A DNA stretch of 64,000 nucleotides from Symbiodinium natans (Eukaryota; Sar; Dinophyceae; Suessiales; Symbiodiniaceae), in assembly GCA_905221605.1 (NCBI GenBank), contig CAJNDS010002801.1, forward strand, positions 62,001 to 126,000, given 5' to 3'. The translations under genes and the position numbers were made by a program. How positions within the stretch are numbered: position 1 is the first letter of the stretch; each line of letters starts with the position of its first letter. This document shows positions 9,950 to 18,862 of the stretch, piece by piece. The notes under the pieces are model-generated. The model saw nothing but the letters and a program-made list of their open reading frames with translations. It ran no database searches and was not told the origin of the DNA.

Positions 9950-10490
9950 CGGGACCGAAACTCAAAAATCGGGGCCTGTCGCCTTTCTCATTGGCCGGAA
10001 ACTGGATGCCAGCCATGGCACCGAGGTCAAATCCTGGCCTGCTGCTTTGGGCCGAAATGCTAGAGCAAGCTTGTACTCTGCGTTTGAGCTTTGCCAACGT
10101 GTACCGGTTGGAAGCCGCCAGCTGTGAATCTTCCAGGAGCTCATGTCCAGATCCCATCGTCCTGGTCGAGGGCCCTGAAATCTGCGGGCACCTGGATCTC
10201 TTGCTCACTACGGCTCAAGGACAGCATAGGTCTTGCACAGAATCTCAGCATAAGGATGTGAGTCATCATGTCAGCAATGCTGCTGTTGAGAGCCCCCGCG
10301 CTCAGCTCTGGAAGGTCGACCTCGCCGGCATCAGAACGAACAAAGCGGACTCTGCTGGGAGATGTGGAGCTGTGGAGCTTCATCGGAACACTGCGCTGCC
10401 CAAGTGCCCCCAAGTGCCCGGCAGTACGCGGTGTGTTGGGCACGGGTCCGAGAGACAGGAGAGCCTGTACCAAACTAGTGAGAACTGAGT
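9950..10490 (-). CDS. Two adjacent unrecognised exons
   Basis: Segment 10490-10141: SLVQALLSLGPVPN, RVRFVRSDAGEVDLPELSAG, then SSIADMMTHILMLRFCARPM. Segment about 10145-9950 in another frame: LLEDSQLAASNRYTLAKLKR then PGFDLGAMAGIQFPAN. Both look like real helical protein. The frame change near 10145 implies an intron. Function unknown. Confidence 0.45.
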
Positions 10491-10764
10491 GAGAACTGAG
10501 TGAGATAACAGGGGGTGCATGACGGTGCATGTCAATATGCCGCATCGGCTACACGAGAAGCATGAGCTGCTCATGACCAGCGTGATACAACGAATCGTTC
10601 CTGGCACAGGCCCGTTTATAGGAATATTTAAGTCTCATAGGAATTATTAGGCATTCCAGAGGCGACTGCAGCTCTCGCACAGGCCTCCATAGATGTCAAG
10701 AGCTTCTCCTGCCGCATCTTGCCGCAGCGACGCAAGGCTGTCAAGAAATCCGCGGCTGGGGCGG

Positions 10765-11202
10765 CTAGGAATGTTTCAGTGCAGCCCGGGCGCCAGGAAC
10801 TCGAAGTGGGCAGGGCTGGACATCAAGCTGGTGTCCTCTAGCGCAACTGTGGTTGGAGCTGGGCTCTTCGCCAAAAGCACGGGCGGGTGTATTGTATTTC
10901 TGTGTGTCTTTCTGCCATCTGAGCTCGGTGCGTAGAGCGTCTTGTCCACGTCGTACAGCCTGGCATGGGTGCTTAGTCTGCTGCGCGTCCGCCGAGAAAG
11001 AGTACGCCAGAAGCCCAACAAGCTTCTTGTGCATGCGATGAAGATAACCAGCATGCCAGCTGCACAGCAGCTGGAGCAGGTGAAGCCACCGTGTGCGAAG
11101 ATGCCTAGTGACCTCAAGCAGCACTGCCCGAGACCCACATTCCCAATAGCACCAATGTGGACACGTCTGGACTTGTATTGGCATTGGTATCAAAACCTTC
11201 AT
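10765..11202 (-). CDS. Unrecognised minus-strand open frame, 145 codons
   Basis: This long frame contains VLLEVTRHLRTRWLHLLQLL, YLHRMHKKLVGLLAYSFSAD and RTELRWQKDTQKYNTPARAF. It is open without stops for 438 bases. Part may be intron read-through, since a second minus frame is also open. Confidence 0.4.
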   Translation of the reverse strand: MKVLIPMPIQVQTCPHWCYWECGSRAVLLEVTRHLRTRWLHLLQLLCSWHAGYLHRMHKKLVGLLAYSFSADAQQTKHPCQAVRRGQDALRTELRWQKDTQKYNTPARAFGEEPSSNHSCARGHQLDVQPCPLRVPGARAALKHS

Positions 11203-11369
11203 TATCGGCTGATCATGCCGCCAGTCGTCTCAACTGGTCGCTAGAACTCAGCTCCGGTCGACAGCCACCGGTGTCACATCTTCCACAGACTGAACCTGCT
11301 CTCCCTCTCCACAGGCGGCGCAATGCATCCACGTACTGCCATCTCAGAACAGTACAATGTCACAAAGAC

Positions 11370-11500
11370 TGGGAGGCTGCAAACAGACCTCCAATCCCAT
11401 TTGCAGGAACCATGCAAATTTTGCAAGCCTTGCAGAGGAGCGCCAAAGCGTGGATCGAGGAGAAGATGTCGGACTGCCAGTGCGGGAGTGGCCAAGACAT
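11370..11500 (-). CDS. Unrecognised helical exon
   Basis: The frame reads SDIFSSIHALALLCKACKIC then MVPANGIGGLFAASQSL to a stop. The pattern resembles one armadillo-type repeat helix pair. Limits are approximate. Confidence 0.35.
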
Positions 11501-11754
11501 AGCCCATTCCGACTCAACATGACTCAACCCTTAAACCTCCACTTCCTGACAGCTCCACTGGAAGTTCCTGTCTAGGTCTAGGTCTGCAGTGCGCATGTCC
11601 ACACAGGTTTTCTCCACCTGCTCTTGTACACAGGAGAGGGCGCGTTCTTCAGGCGCAGCGCCCTACCTCTTCTACTGAACCTTAACAACCGAAACAGCGA
11701 CCGCCTGCGACAAATCACGCCGGGGCCGTGACTACAAAAGGCTTGTTGACCAAG

Positions 11755-12033
11755 TTATTGCTGCGCCCCTTGGCGATGCCCACCAAAAGGTCCTGAGGTT
11801 GTGGGCCGATGGCCAAAGGTGAACGCGTTGTTGAGATTGATTCTCCCAACTAGACAATGTAGCGTCACATTCAGGCAGCTGCTGTATCGCAGTCGTAACC
11901 GTAGCAATGGCTCGATCGCGCACTGTTGCCCGGATTTAAATTCGAGTATGCCCCTGACAAGAAACAACGAGATAGTGGCAAAGCTAAGGCCAGCACCAAG
12001 CAACTCGCATAGTAGGCCAGCCTCGCTTTCCAC
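11755..12033 (-). CDS. Unrecognised minus-strand open frame
   Basis: ESEAGLLCELLGAGLSFATI then SLFLVRGILEF and CAIEPLLRLRLRYSSCLNVT. It is Leu-rich and helical, with no known domain. It may contain an intron. Confidence 0.3.
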   Translation of the reverse strand: MESEAGLLCELLGAGLSFATISLFLVRGILEFKSGQQCAIEPLLRLRLRYSSCLNVTLHCLVGRINLNNAFTFGHRPTTSGPFGGHRQGAQQ

Positions 12034-12039
12034 GCATGC

Positions 12040-12820
12040 GATGTCCAGGCTTAGGCACAGCTGACAGTATGCTCAGCTTTGACACTCCCTGCATCACTCA
12101 AGTCCCCAACTCGCCATCTTGTGGCCTCCAACCTTATCCGCTTTTGGGCTTTGGGCACGCACGCTTGACCATGTTTGAATGAACGTTGCTGGTCTTGGAA
12201 GAGACGTGCATCTACGTGAAGGTTTCTACTGGTTGAGGGCTGCATTTCTGGATCTCTCGCTTTCTCCTAATGTCCACTATGAATGGCTGGTGGCACTGGG
12301 GCAAACACCGTCTGGAGACGGGCGTTTCAGCATCTCCTGATCACATCACATGTGTTTTTTTCTGCAGTGCAACCTGGGGTGAATCAAATGGTGCTTTTAC
12401 CAACTAAGGTCTACCCTGCGTGCAGGATGCGTTTCATGTTCATGCCGAATCAACAAGACAGCTGTCCGTGGATGTAAAGCTCTGGATGAGCTGTCGAACG
12501 CGATCCTCGGCAACGGGCCAGCAATCATCGGCTACGTAGCAGGCACTGGCGCACTGCTTGCAGCTGAGTTGGCAGCGAGCATCAAGCCTGCGTTCATGAG
12601 GTTCTTGCCGTTGTGCTTTTGGAGGCACTGAGGGCAAGCAGGTGCGTGCGTGTACGATTGCCACTTCTGCTAGGTGCCAGGAGCTAGCTTTCGTGACCTC
12701 TCCGCTTCAGGTTCCTCATGTGGCCTCGATCACGAGGTTCTGGTTCCTCGACACGCCTTGCGAACCGACCTTAATCATTCAGTGTCACTCAAAGCTGCAT
12801 ACAGTCGTCTGAAAGCAACT
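12040..12820. other. No confident gene
   Basis: There are short minus-strand frames only (for example YVADDCWPVAEDRVRQLIQS near 12500), too short to separate exon from intron. Confidence 0.3.
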
Positions 12821-12828
12821 GAAAGCAC

Positions 12829-13212
12829 CTAGGAGTTCTTTTTGAGTTCTTTTCCGCCTCGCGACTTGCCCGTTGCATCGGTTTGCCTCCCGTCTTGGCC
12901 CTTATCTTTGGCTTCTCGTTGGCTTTTTAAGCCTTGAGAGCCTGCTAGAAGCCACGGAGGCCTTCGAGCCTCCGAGCACGAGCCCGTCCGGCTGCGCGCC
13001 TGTATACCTACCGTACCGATGATGCTATAGGCTCCCCCATTGGTAGAGAATGTTGCGTGTTTCGAGACGACCCAAGGAAGGGAGCGAGCGCCGAACCTGG
13101 TGAGACCCCTCTGGCTTTCGATTGAAGCGGAGCATGCAGCTCTCCAACATGACATGGGTTTGGCAGCTGGTTGAGAGCTGCACAGCCCTGTGAGAAACAT
13201 CCACGACCACAA
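12829..13212 (-). CDS. Unrecognised open frames with Lys-rich end
   Basis: One frame begins VDVSHRAVQLSTSCQTHVML and ESCMLRFNRKPEG (upper part). The other closes with REAKDKGQDGRQTDATGKSR to a stop at 12829. They are probably an exon pair around a short intron. No domain is recognised. Confidence 0.35.
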   Translation of the reverse strand: MWSWMFLTGLCSSQPAAKPMSCWRAACSASIESQRGLTRFGARSLPWVVSKHATFSTNGGAYSIIGTVGIQARSRTGSCSEARRPPWLLAGSQGLKSQREAKDKGQDGRQTDATGKSRGGKELKKNS

Positions 13213-13405
13213 GGATTTAATCCTGAAGTCGCGCCTACTGCAGTTATAGTCTCAACCTGTCTCGACTTCAGTCACCAGAGGCCATGAGGTACTCGACCTG
13301 ATCAAGTGCATCACTGCTGCGTCATGCTGTACAAGGTTGTGCAAGTGCGCAGTCGGTGTCATAGCGCTGCTCCTTGCTGACAGGGCTCTGCTCTTTCCAC
13401 GTTCC

Positions 13406-13476
13406 CACTACAGCCGTCCAAGGCATTGCGGGCTTGGGTGGCTGTGAAGCCCATGCCCACAAGTTGGGCAATTTTC
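13406..13476 (-). CDS. UBA-domain exon, copy 4 (long type)
   Basis: After a CAAG acceptor the frame reads KIAQLVGMGFTATQARNAL then DGCSGNVERA. This is a ubiquitin-associated domain: the MGF loop, the AL of helix 2 and the N-x-E-x-A start of helix 3 are all present. UBA folds are three-helix bundles that bind ubiquitin. Start phase and the 71-base length to the Gly codon match the copy at 16000-16070 exactly. The true donor is uncertain; a GA site follows the ERA codons 15 bases further on. Confidence 0.65.
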
Positions 13477-13849
13477 CTTGCATGGAGATCGAGCTACGTG
13501 CGTCTAAGCGTGCCACAAACCGACACGGCGCACACAATCTTGCGGCTGCGGGAGGTTGATGCCAGGCATCTCGTCCATAGCGTTGGATACTGGTGGCGCT
13601 GGCGCCGCTTTCGCCGCTGGTGCCGTCCGCGCTGACGGACCACGAGGGCTCGTGGGAGGCGCGGACTCTGAGACTGTGGACCTCTCAAGCTTGACTCGGA
13701 CCTACTCTGATCCAAGTTCGCAAAATGGTGTCTTCGAGGCTCTGGCAGCAGCAGCTGCATTGCTTGTTCAAGGTTGCCTGAGGACTCTCAACACAGTGTC
13801 CAAGTATTGCAGCGGAGACAGGCCGAAACTTGTGTGGCCAACTCAACCG

Positions 13850-13945
13850 GCACAGGCACACAGGCACACAGGCACACAGGCACACAGGCACACAGGCACA
13901 CAGGCACAGAGGCACAGAGACACAGAGACACACACACACACACAC
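13850..13945. repeat. Tandem CACAGGCA octamer array grading into (CA)n
   Basis: About seven copies of CACAGGCA are followed by GACACAGA units and a short CA run. It lies between UBA exon copies 3 and 4. Confidence 0.9.
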
Positions 13946-14339
13946 GCTTACTTCATCGCGAACAGGCCCTAAGGCGCAAACTCGCGGTCAGGCATCAGTG
14001 CTTAATTCAAATACATCGCTTTAGCACATCAAGTGACCCTCGAATATCACCAAGACGGGCTTGACATTCTCACTTACGTCGACGCATGAAAACCTCGCAA
14101 CTTTGCGCTGCGACTGGCTTTCAACATCTTTCGGGCCACATAGAGTGTCGCTTTCTGCGTTAATCTCCGTCCTCTTTCTGCTGGATGCTGGAACGACGGG
14201 TGCTGCGTGTGTCGTTTTGCGGCCTGAGTTTGGACTACGGACGTGGAGAGAGAAACTATGGAACCTTTCTTCCTATTTCTATCTCTCCCGAGCAAGACCC
14301 ACGGCTTTAGTCGGTGAAGCATGTGCGCTTCTGGAATTT

Positions 14340-14451
14340 GAACGGTGGTGGGCTGCCACCAACTGTATATGAATGCCTCGGCTCCTGCCTGAACAATTGC
14401 TCGAATGGTATCGTGCTGCTCGGTGGCAAGTGATGGCAAACGCGAGTTCAA
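14340..14451 (-). CDS. Unrecognised helical exon
   Basis: The start of an open frame (14451-14074) reads NSRLPSLATEQHDTIRAIVQ then AGAEAFIYSWWQP. The remainder is less convincing and probably intronic. The composition resembles an armadillo/UBA-type helix pair. Confidence 0.35.
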
Positions 14452-14660
14452 AAGTGCCGGGCGGCTGGGCCTAACCGGCTTAACCGGGCAAGGAAGCTAA
14501 AACACACCGAGGTGCATGTCACCCCAAGCAATCACGACTTGAACTCACATGCGGCCTACGGTTTGAGTGGCTTTGTGCTTGCGAACGGCAAGATTTGAAA
14601 CCTCTCCCTCTTTCTCGCTTTCTTCCCCTCCCCCTCTCGCTTGCTCTCTCTGTGCGCGGC

Positions 14661-14712
14661 CATTGGTAGCTTCCAGCGCGTTCTTTGCAGCAACCTCCTC
14701 GAATCCCATGTC
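14661..14712 (-). CDS. UBA-domain exon, copy 3 (short type)
   Basis: A GGCAG acceptor is followed by DMGFEEVAAKNALEATN and a GCCGCG donor. DMGF is the UBA loop between helices 1 and 2, and AKNALEA is helix 2. The length is exactly 52 bases with the same phases as the copy at 17050-17101. Residues for helix 1 and helix 3 would come from flanking exons. Confidence 0.6.
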
Positions 14713-14836
14713 CTGCCAAGCGATGCCACAAGCCAAGCAGGGCATCAGGACATCACACTTTCACTGGCTTGGCTTGGCACGAAGAAGGTATCACATCTCT
14801 GACGGCCACACAGAAGCCCAAGGTCCTTGAGTGCCT

Positions 14837-15106
14837 TCACATCCTCCTTTCTGGGCATTTTGGGCTTTGGACCTGACGTGAAGATGTCAAGAATTCAACG
14901 AAGCACCGGATGATAGCGGACATAAGCTGCGACATCGAAGCCATTACTGGGTACCTACAGACAAGCCCAGACAAGGCTTTCAATATCTCGAATTGTGGCA
15001 CCAGCTCACCTGCCAACCGCGTGGTGTCAGTCACGCGGGCAGGTATCTCCGCACCTCGATGAACCCTACTGAACACTGTCATGACTGGAGCTCTTGGTGC
15101 TTTCAA
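14837..15106 (-). CDS. Unrecognised alpha-solenoid-like exon
   Basis: The frame reads TDTTRLAGELVPQFEILKAL, SGLVCRYPVMASMSQLMSAI and IRCFVEFLTSS, closely spaced hydrophobic helices of armadillo/HEAT type. It sits between UBA exon copies 2 and 3. Boundaries are approximate. Confidence 0.45.
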   Translation of the reverse strand: MKAPRAPVMTVFSRVHRGAEIPARVTDTTRLAGELVPQFEILKALSGLVCRYPVMASMSQLMSAIIRCFVEFLTSSRQVQSPKCPERRM

Positions 15107-15335
15107 TCACTATATTTGTTCACTGACCACGCATTTTGCTGCACAGGTGCTGGGCACCAACGCTGGTATAACATCCCTTGTTTCAGTCGTCTCATCTCCT
15201 CCATGGGGGATGGGAGCTTGGGCACACGTTTCACCAAGTTGACGTCTGAAGGAGTGATCGAATGTCTGCTTGAAAGCCCGTCTCCTGACCCATTTCCACC
15301 TGCAGGCGTATCATCAAACATCTGAACATGTGTCT
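15107..15335 (-). CDS. Unrecognised minus-strand exon
   Basis: The frame reads HVQMFDDTPAGGNGSGDG, then SITPSDVNLVKRVPKLPSPM and EEMRRLKQGMLYQRW. It looks like a flexible linker then a basic helix. Function unknown. Confidence 0.4.
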
Positions 15336-15999
15336 GAAATTGATAAACGGCTTTTTGGTGGTGCAGCCAAAGAACAGCAGGGCTCCGAGAGAACCTAAGA
15401 AGACGGGGTGACATCAGAACATCAGCACACATCAGAACACATCAGAAAAATATGGCTCCGGAAGCCGCAAGACATCGTGAGACCGATCCTGGGGAGTCTC
15501 TGAGCCCCCAACAGAGCCCATGGCCAAGGCTTGGCTATTGCAAGATGCCCGGCCGCACTTGTCTCAAACAGCTTCAGGGACTGCATATTGAAATATTGCA
15601 TGCCGAATGCCGAACGGAATTGAAACGGAGAGCGTGAGTATGTCCGCGTGCACCGATGTGATGTGGGGCAACGGAATCCAGCACTTGGGGACTTTTGCTT
15701 CGGTGCAGGTGAAACGGCCCGCTCAGGCAAGAATGGATGGCTGCTCAGTTGGCATCGTGAGATTGAATTATTCGCGGGCGCGCGACTCGGAGCAGGGTTG
15801 GGTGTCTTTGGCCTTGGCCCTGTCCACGCATCTAATAGCTACAAAAACCTGATGCCTATGCTCTGCTATCTCATGGTGCTTGGGCAGTGAGGTACTCGAC
15901 CTTGCATGGTTTCTGGCATGAATCGCCATGCGTCGACGGCCCAGCTCAGTGACCTTGCTTATAAAGTCTTGTCCCAAGGGGCTGCTCGTTCCAAGTTGC

Positions 16000-16070
16000 C
16001 GCTGCAACCGTCGAGGGCATCTCGTGCCTGCACTTCAGTGAAGCCCATGCCCACCAGCTGATCCACCTTC
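16000..16070 (-). CDS. UBA-domain exon, copy 2 (long type)
   Basis: An ATCCCAG acceptor is followed by KVDQLVGMGFTEVQARDAL and DGCSGNLERA. This is a near-complete UBA domain (helix 1, MGF loop, helix 2, start of helix 3). The segment to the Gly codon is 71 bases, as in copy 4. The possible donor is GCAACT inside the Gly codon, or GCCCCT after ERA. Confidence 0.65.
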
Positions 16071-16138
16071 CTGGGATTTCAGGCGCCCTTTGCCACATCA
16101 AGTCAGCATGAGACGACATCTTGCCAAGGGAGCATGCA

Positions 16139-16576
16139 TCAAATACTTCGAATTTGGAAGCTGAGATAAAGCCCCTCGCATTTTGCATAGACATGTTTCA
16201 GCATGTTTCTGAATCGGTCGTCCGTTGTTTGAATTACTTTCTTGGGGGGTGTTTTCTCTGAACCTACTCGGAGTTTTCCATTCCTGGTCAGCTCATCTTG
16301 CGATGGAGTCGTGCGTGTATCCTTGCGGTGCCCTTTTGTTCCAGACGGCTGTTGCCACCAAGCCACTCGCCGAGCGGATCGACCTCCAGAGGGCGAAAAG
16401 GGAGTCAAGGCTGGGTGAGGTGTCGAGCATTTAGATTCGCAAGTTGTGCATTGAAAGGCCAGCGCAGTGACGTCCCGATGATCAGCCAGCCACACGCCGT
16501 ATGCAAATTGGGAATCAGGATCTCGTTGTGGATGGATTTTCTTCTTCAGTTCATCTGCTTCATCAATAGACATCAA
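16139..16576 (-). CDS. Unrecognised minus-strand open frame, 145 codons
   Basis: The frame begins IDEADELKKKIHPQRDPDSQ, then FAYGVWLADHRDVTALAFQ, and ends TDDRFRNMLKHVYAKCEGLY. The first and last thirds look clearly coding; the middle may be an intron. It lies immediately upstream (minus sense) of UBA copy 2. A 12-base tandem repeat (ACATCAATAGAC) sits at its 5' edge near 16558-16581. Confidence 0.45.
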   Translation of the reverse strand: MMSIDEADELKKKIHPQRDPDSQFAYGVWLADHRDVTALAFQCTTCESKCSTPHPALTPFSPSGGRSARRVAWWQQPSGTKGHRKDTRTTPSQDELTRNGKLRVGSEKTPPKKVIQTTDDRFRNMLKHVYAKCEGLYLSFQIRSI

Positions 16577-17049
16577 TAGACATTAGTCTGCTGCTTCAAA
16601 CTACCTCCCACTACCTCGGTAGATGCCTCCACCACCGGAGGCGCCGGAATCGGTGATTGAGGAGAACCGGTTTCGACTGCAGCAGACCTGCAGCCACCGA
16701 GGCAACTTCGGCCGGGCCAACATAGCAAGCAAAGTCAACCGGCCCTTACGACCTCAAATCAGTCGGAGAAGGCACCAGGAAGCTGAGCCAGCATCTTCGA
16801 TTGAATGTGGCTTCCATGCCCCATGCGCTTCAGCTAAGGCCGAGGCGACAGTAGCAACTGTGTGGCTTGATCCAAGTTGCCTGGACCCCGCTCTAGCTGC
16901 AGGTGCTTTTGTTCTGCTTCATAGACAGGCGCTATGCTGCTTCCTACTTTTATTCAAGCTGGGATTTGGCACAGCAGCAAGGACGCCCGTCCTTGTCACA
17001 AGATCTGCGACAACTGCGCATATTACCTATCCTCTGCGATCCAAGGTGC

Positions 17050-17101
17050 CATTGCAAGCCTCCAGCGCATTTCTTGCCTCAACTTCCTGAAAGCCCATGT
17101 C
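17050..17101 (-). CDS. UBA-domain exon, copy 1 (short type)
   Basis: A GCACAG acceptor is followed by DMGFQEVEARNALEACN and a GCACCT donor. This is the UBA MGF loop and helix 2. Length is 52 bases, identical in size and phase to copy 3. If the GC site is not used, the frame runs on as GTLDRR before a stop. Confidence 0.6.
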
Positions 17102-17109
17102 CTGTGCTC

Positions 17110-18850
17110 AAGGCTTCAACAAATCAGCAAAGCATAAGCGTAACATTGACATGCTGCAGTGCTGCAGCATTTCTGTCGCTGTCCTTGAGGGTCTTGACAG
17201 CCTCTGGCGACACCCTGGCAGGTCTAGTGCCTTGCTGGTTGCAATTTTTGACAACGATCGCTTTGGCCAGCCCCGTTAGCAGGTCTCCAACAGTTGTGAC
17301 ACAAGCCCCCCTCTAAGTGCAATTCAGGCACCTGGCACCAAGTCTGGAGCAATGTTCCTGACCTCATCTTCTCCTGCCGTGGGCTCTGCTTTCTATCAAT
17401 CTGGGAATCCAGCCGCGTTTTCCCAAAACAAAACACAGAGATCTCACAGTAACGAATCACAAGAATCAATGAAGCAGCTCTCCTGTGGTGTCCCCACCTT
17501 AGTCAAGCCCGCATGGTCACCAGCTCCGATATGTTGACGAGTTGCAGAGCAAAGGACAACCCTTCGCAACTCCCCATGCAGTTGCTGACCTAGCAGAAAC
17601 AGCCTGTCTGGTCCGCTGTTCAACCAGCTTACACATCTGCTGCAAACAGGCTGCAGCAAGTGTCCGACAGGCCCTTGGCCATCTCCGACATCGCCTGGAC
17701 AAGCAGGGTGTCACACTCGCTTGTCTTTGCCGCACATGACGTGTGGCTCTGCCTGTCCCATGGCAAAAAACAAAGGACTACGGTACGTTGCAGAAGCCGG
17801 GGGGATCACCACGGGCAATCGAGCCAAAAAGAGCTGCGATCCCATGTAAGTATCATCTGGGCGTGGTGACACAACAGCTGCGGCATGCCGTGGTAGCCCT
17901 CACACAAGGGCAGTCGACGAACTTGTCGACGAACTTAGGGGAGTGCCGCAACGATGCTGCTCAAGAAGAAGGTGTACCACGGCCTCTAGCAAGAAATCAG
18001 AGCACTAGCGATTGAATCTGTTTCATGCTTCATGTGCAACTCTGTAAGCTTCAGGCACGTAGCGGCCCGCACGCTTTGTCCGCACCTTCCAGTGCTGTTG
18101 GAGGTTCATCCAGAGAAGCAAACAAAATCAACCTTTACCTTCCTATTGCACCGAGACCGGAGCCATTTGATTTCCAAAGGCTTCGACCAACTCCTGCAGC
18201 CGAGCTTCGAAGTAATTTAAAAGGGGTACGTGTGAGCTTCTTCGGAATTCTGGGGTGAATTGTGCAGGGTTCCTCGCAGACTCCAAATGTCTATGTTCAC
18301 ATGTAAACAACTCTTGTGCCGCTTGGTTGGAAGTCCAAGGGCAACCGCGGGCTCTAAAGCTCCGGTCATAAAACTCACCAAGGCCCAAACCTTTATCTGC
18401 ACATGCGCATAATTAACTTGCCCCAGGAAGCTCAACTTTACTTAGCCACTTAGCCTGTTTTGATATCGCCCTCCCCTTGCTGACCTCTAGTGCCCAGACC
18501 TCGATATGCTGTGGCTTATCGCACTATGGCCTCCGGGACCTGTTCGCAATTGGTCAGGTTGCCACCTCCAGCGTTGGGCCGCATCTGTCGGTCTGCATCT
18601 GTAACATTGTGAAGCTTGTCAGTTGTCAACACTGGAACGGGCTGACTGTGCAGAGCAGGATCCTTTAGTGGAGCTGGAATGTAAGCAGTACTTGGCGGGC
18701 GTGCCCGCAACTTCTCAGCATCAGCAAGGCACGTGCATCATGAATGAACCGAGGCTGTCAGACAGTCTGAGTCTGAAGCGGAAAATCTCTGCAACAAGTG
18801 CAGCACTCTCCGGGAAGTCGTCCTTTCATCATTACGACAGCAAGAGTTTT
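17110..18850. other. No confident gene in this stretch
   Basis: Only short, mutually overlapping frames occur on both strands. It probably holds introns of the large minus-strand gene. No repeat array or RNA gene was recognised. Confidence 0.3.
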
Positions 18851-18862
18851 TGGTTGGAAGGC

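Noticed and set aside
10205-10220. GGCTCAAG on the plus strand as a leader trace
   Set aside because: Only eight bases match and the strand is opposite to the genes.
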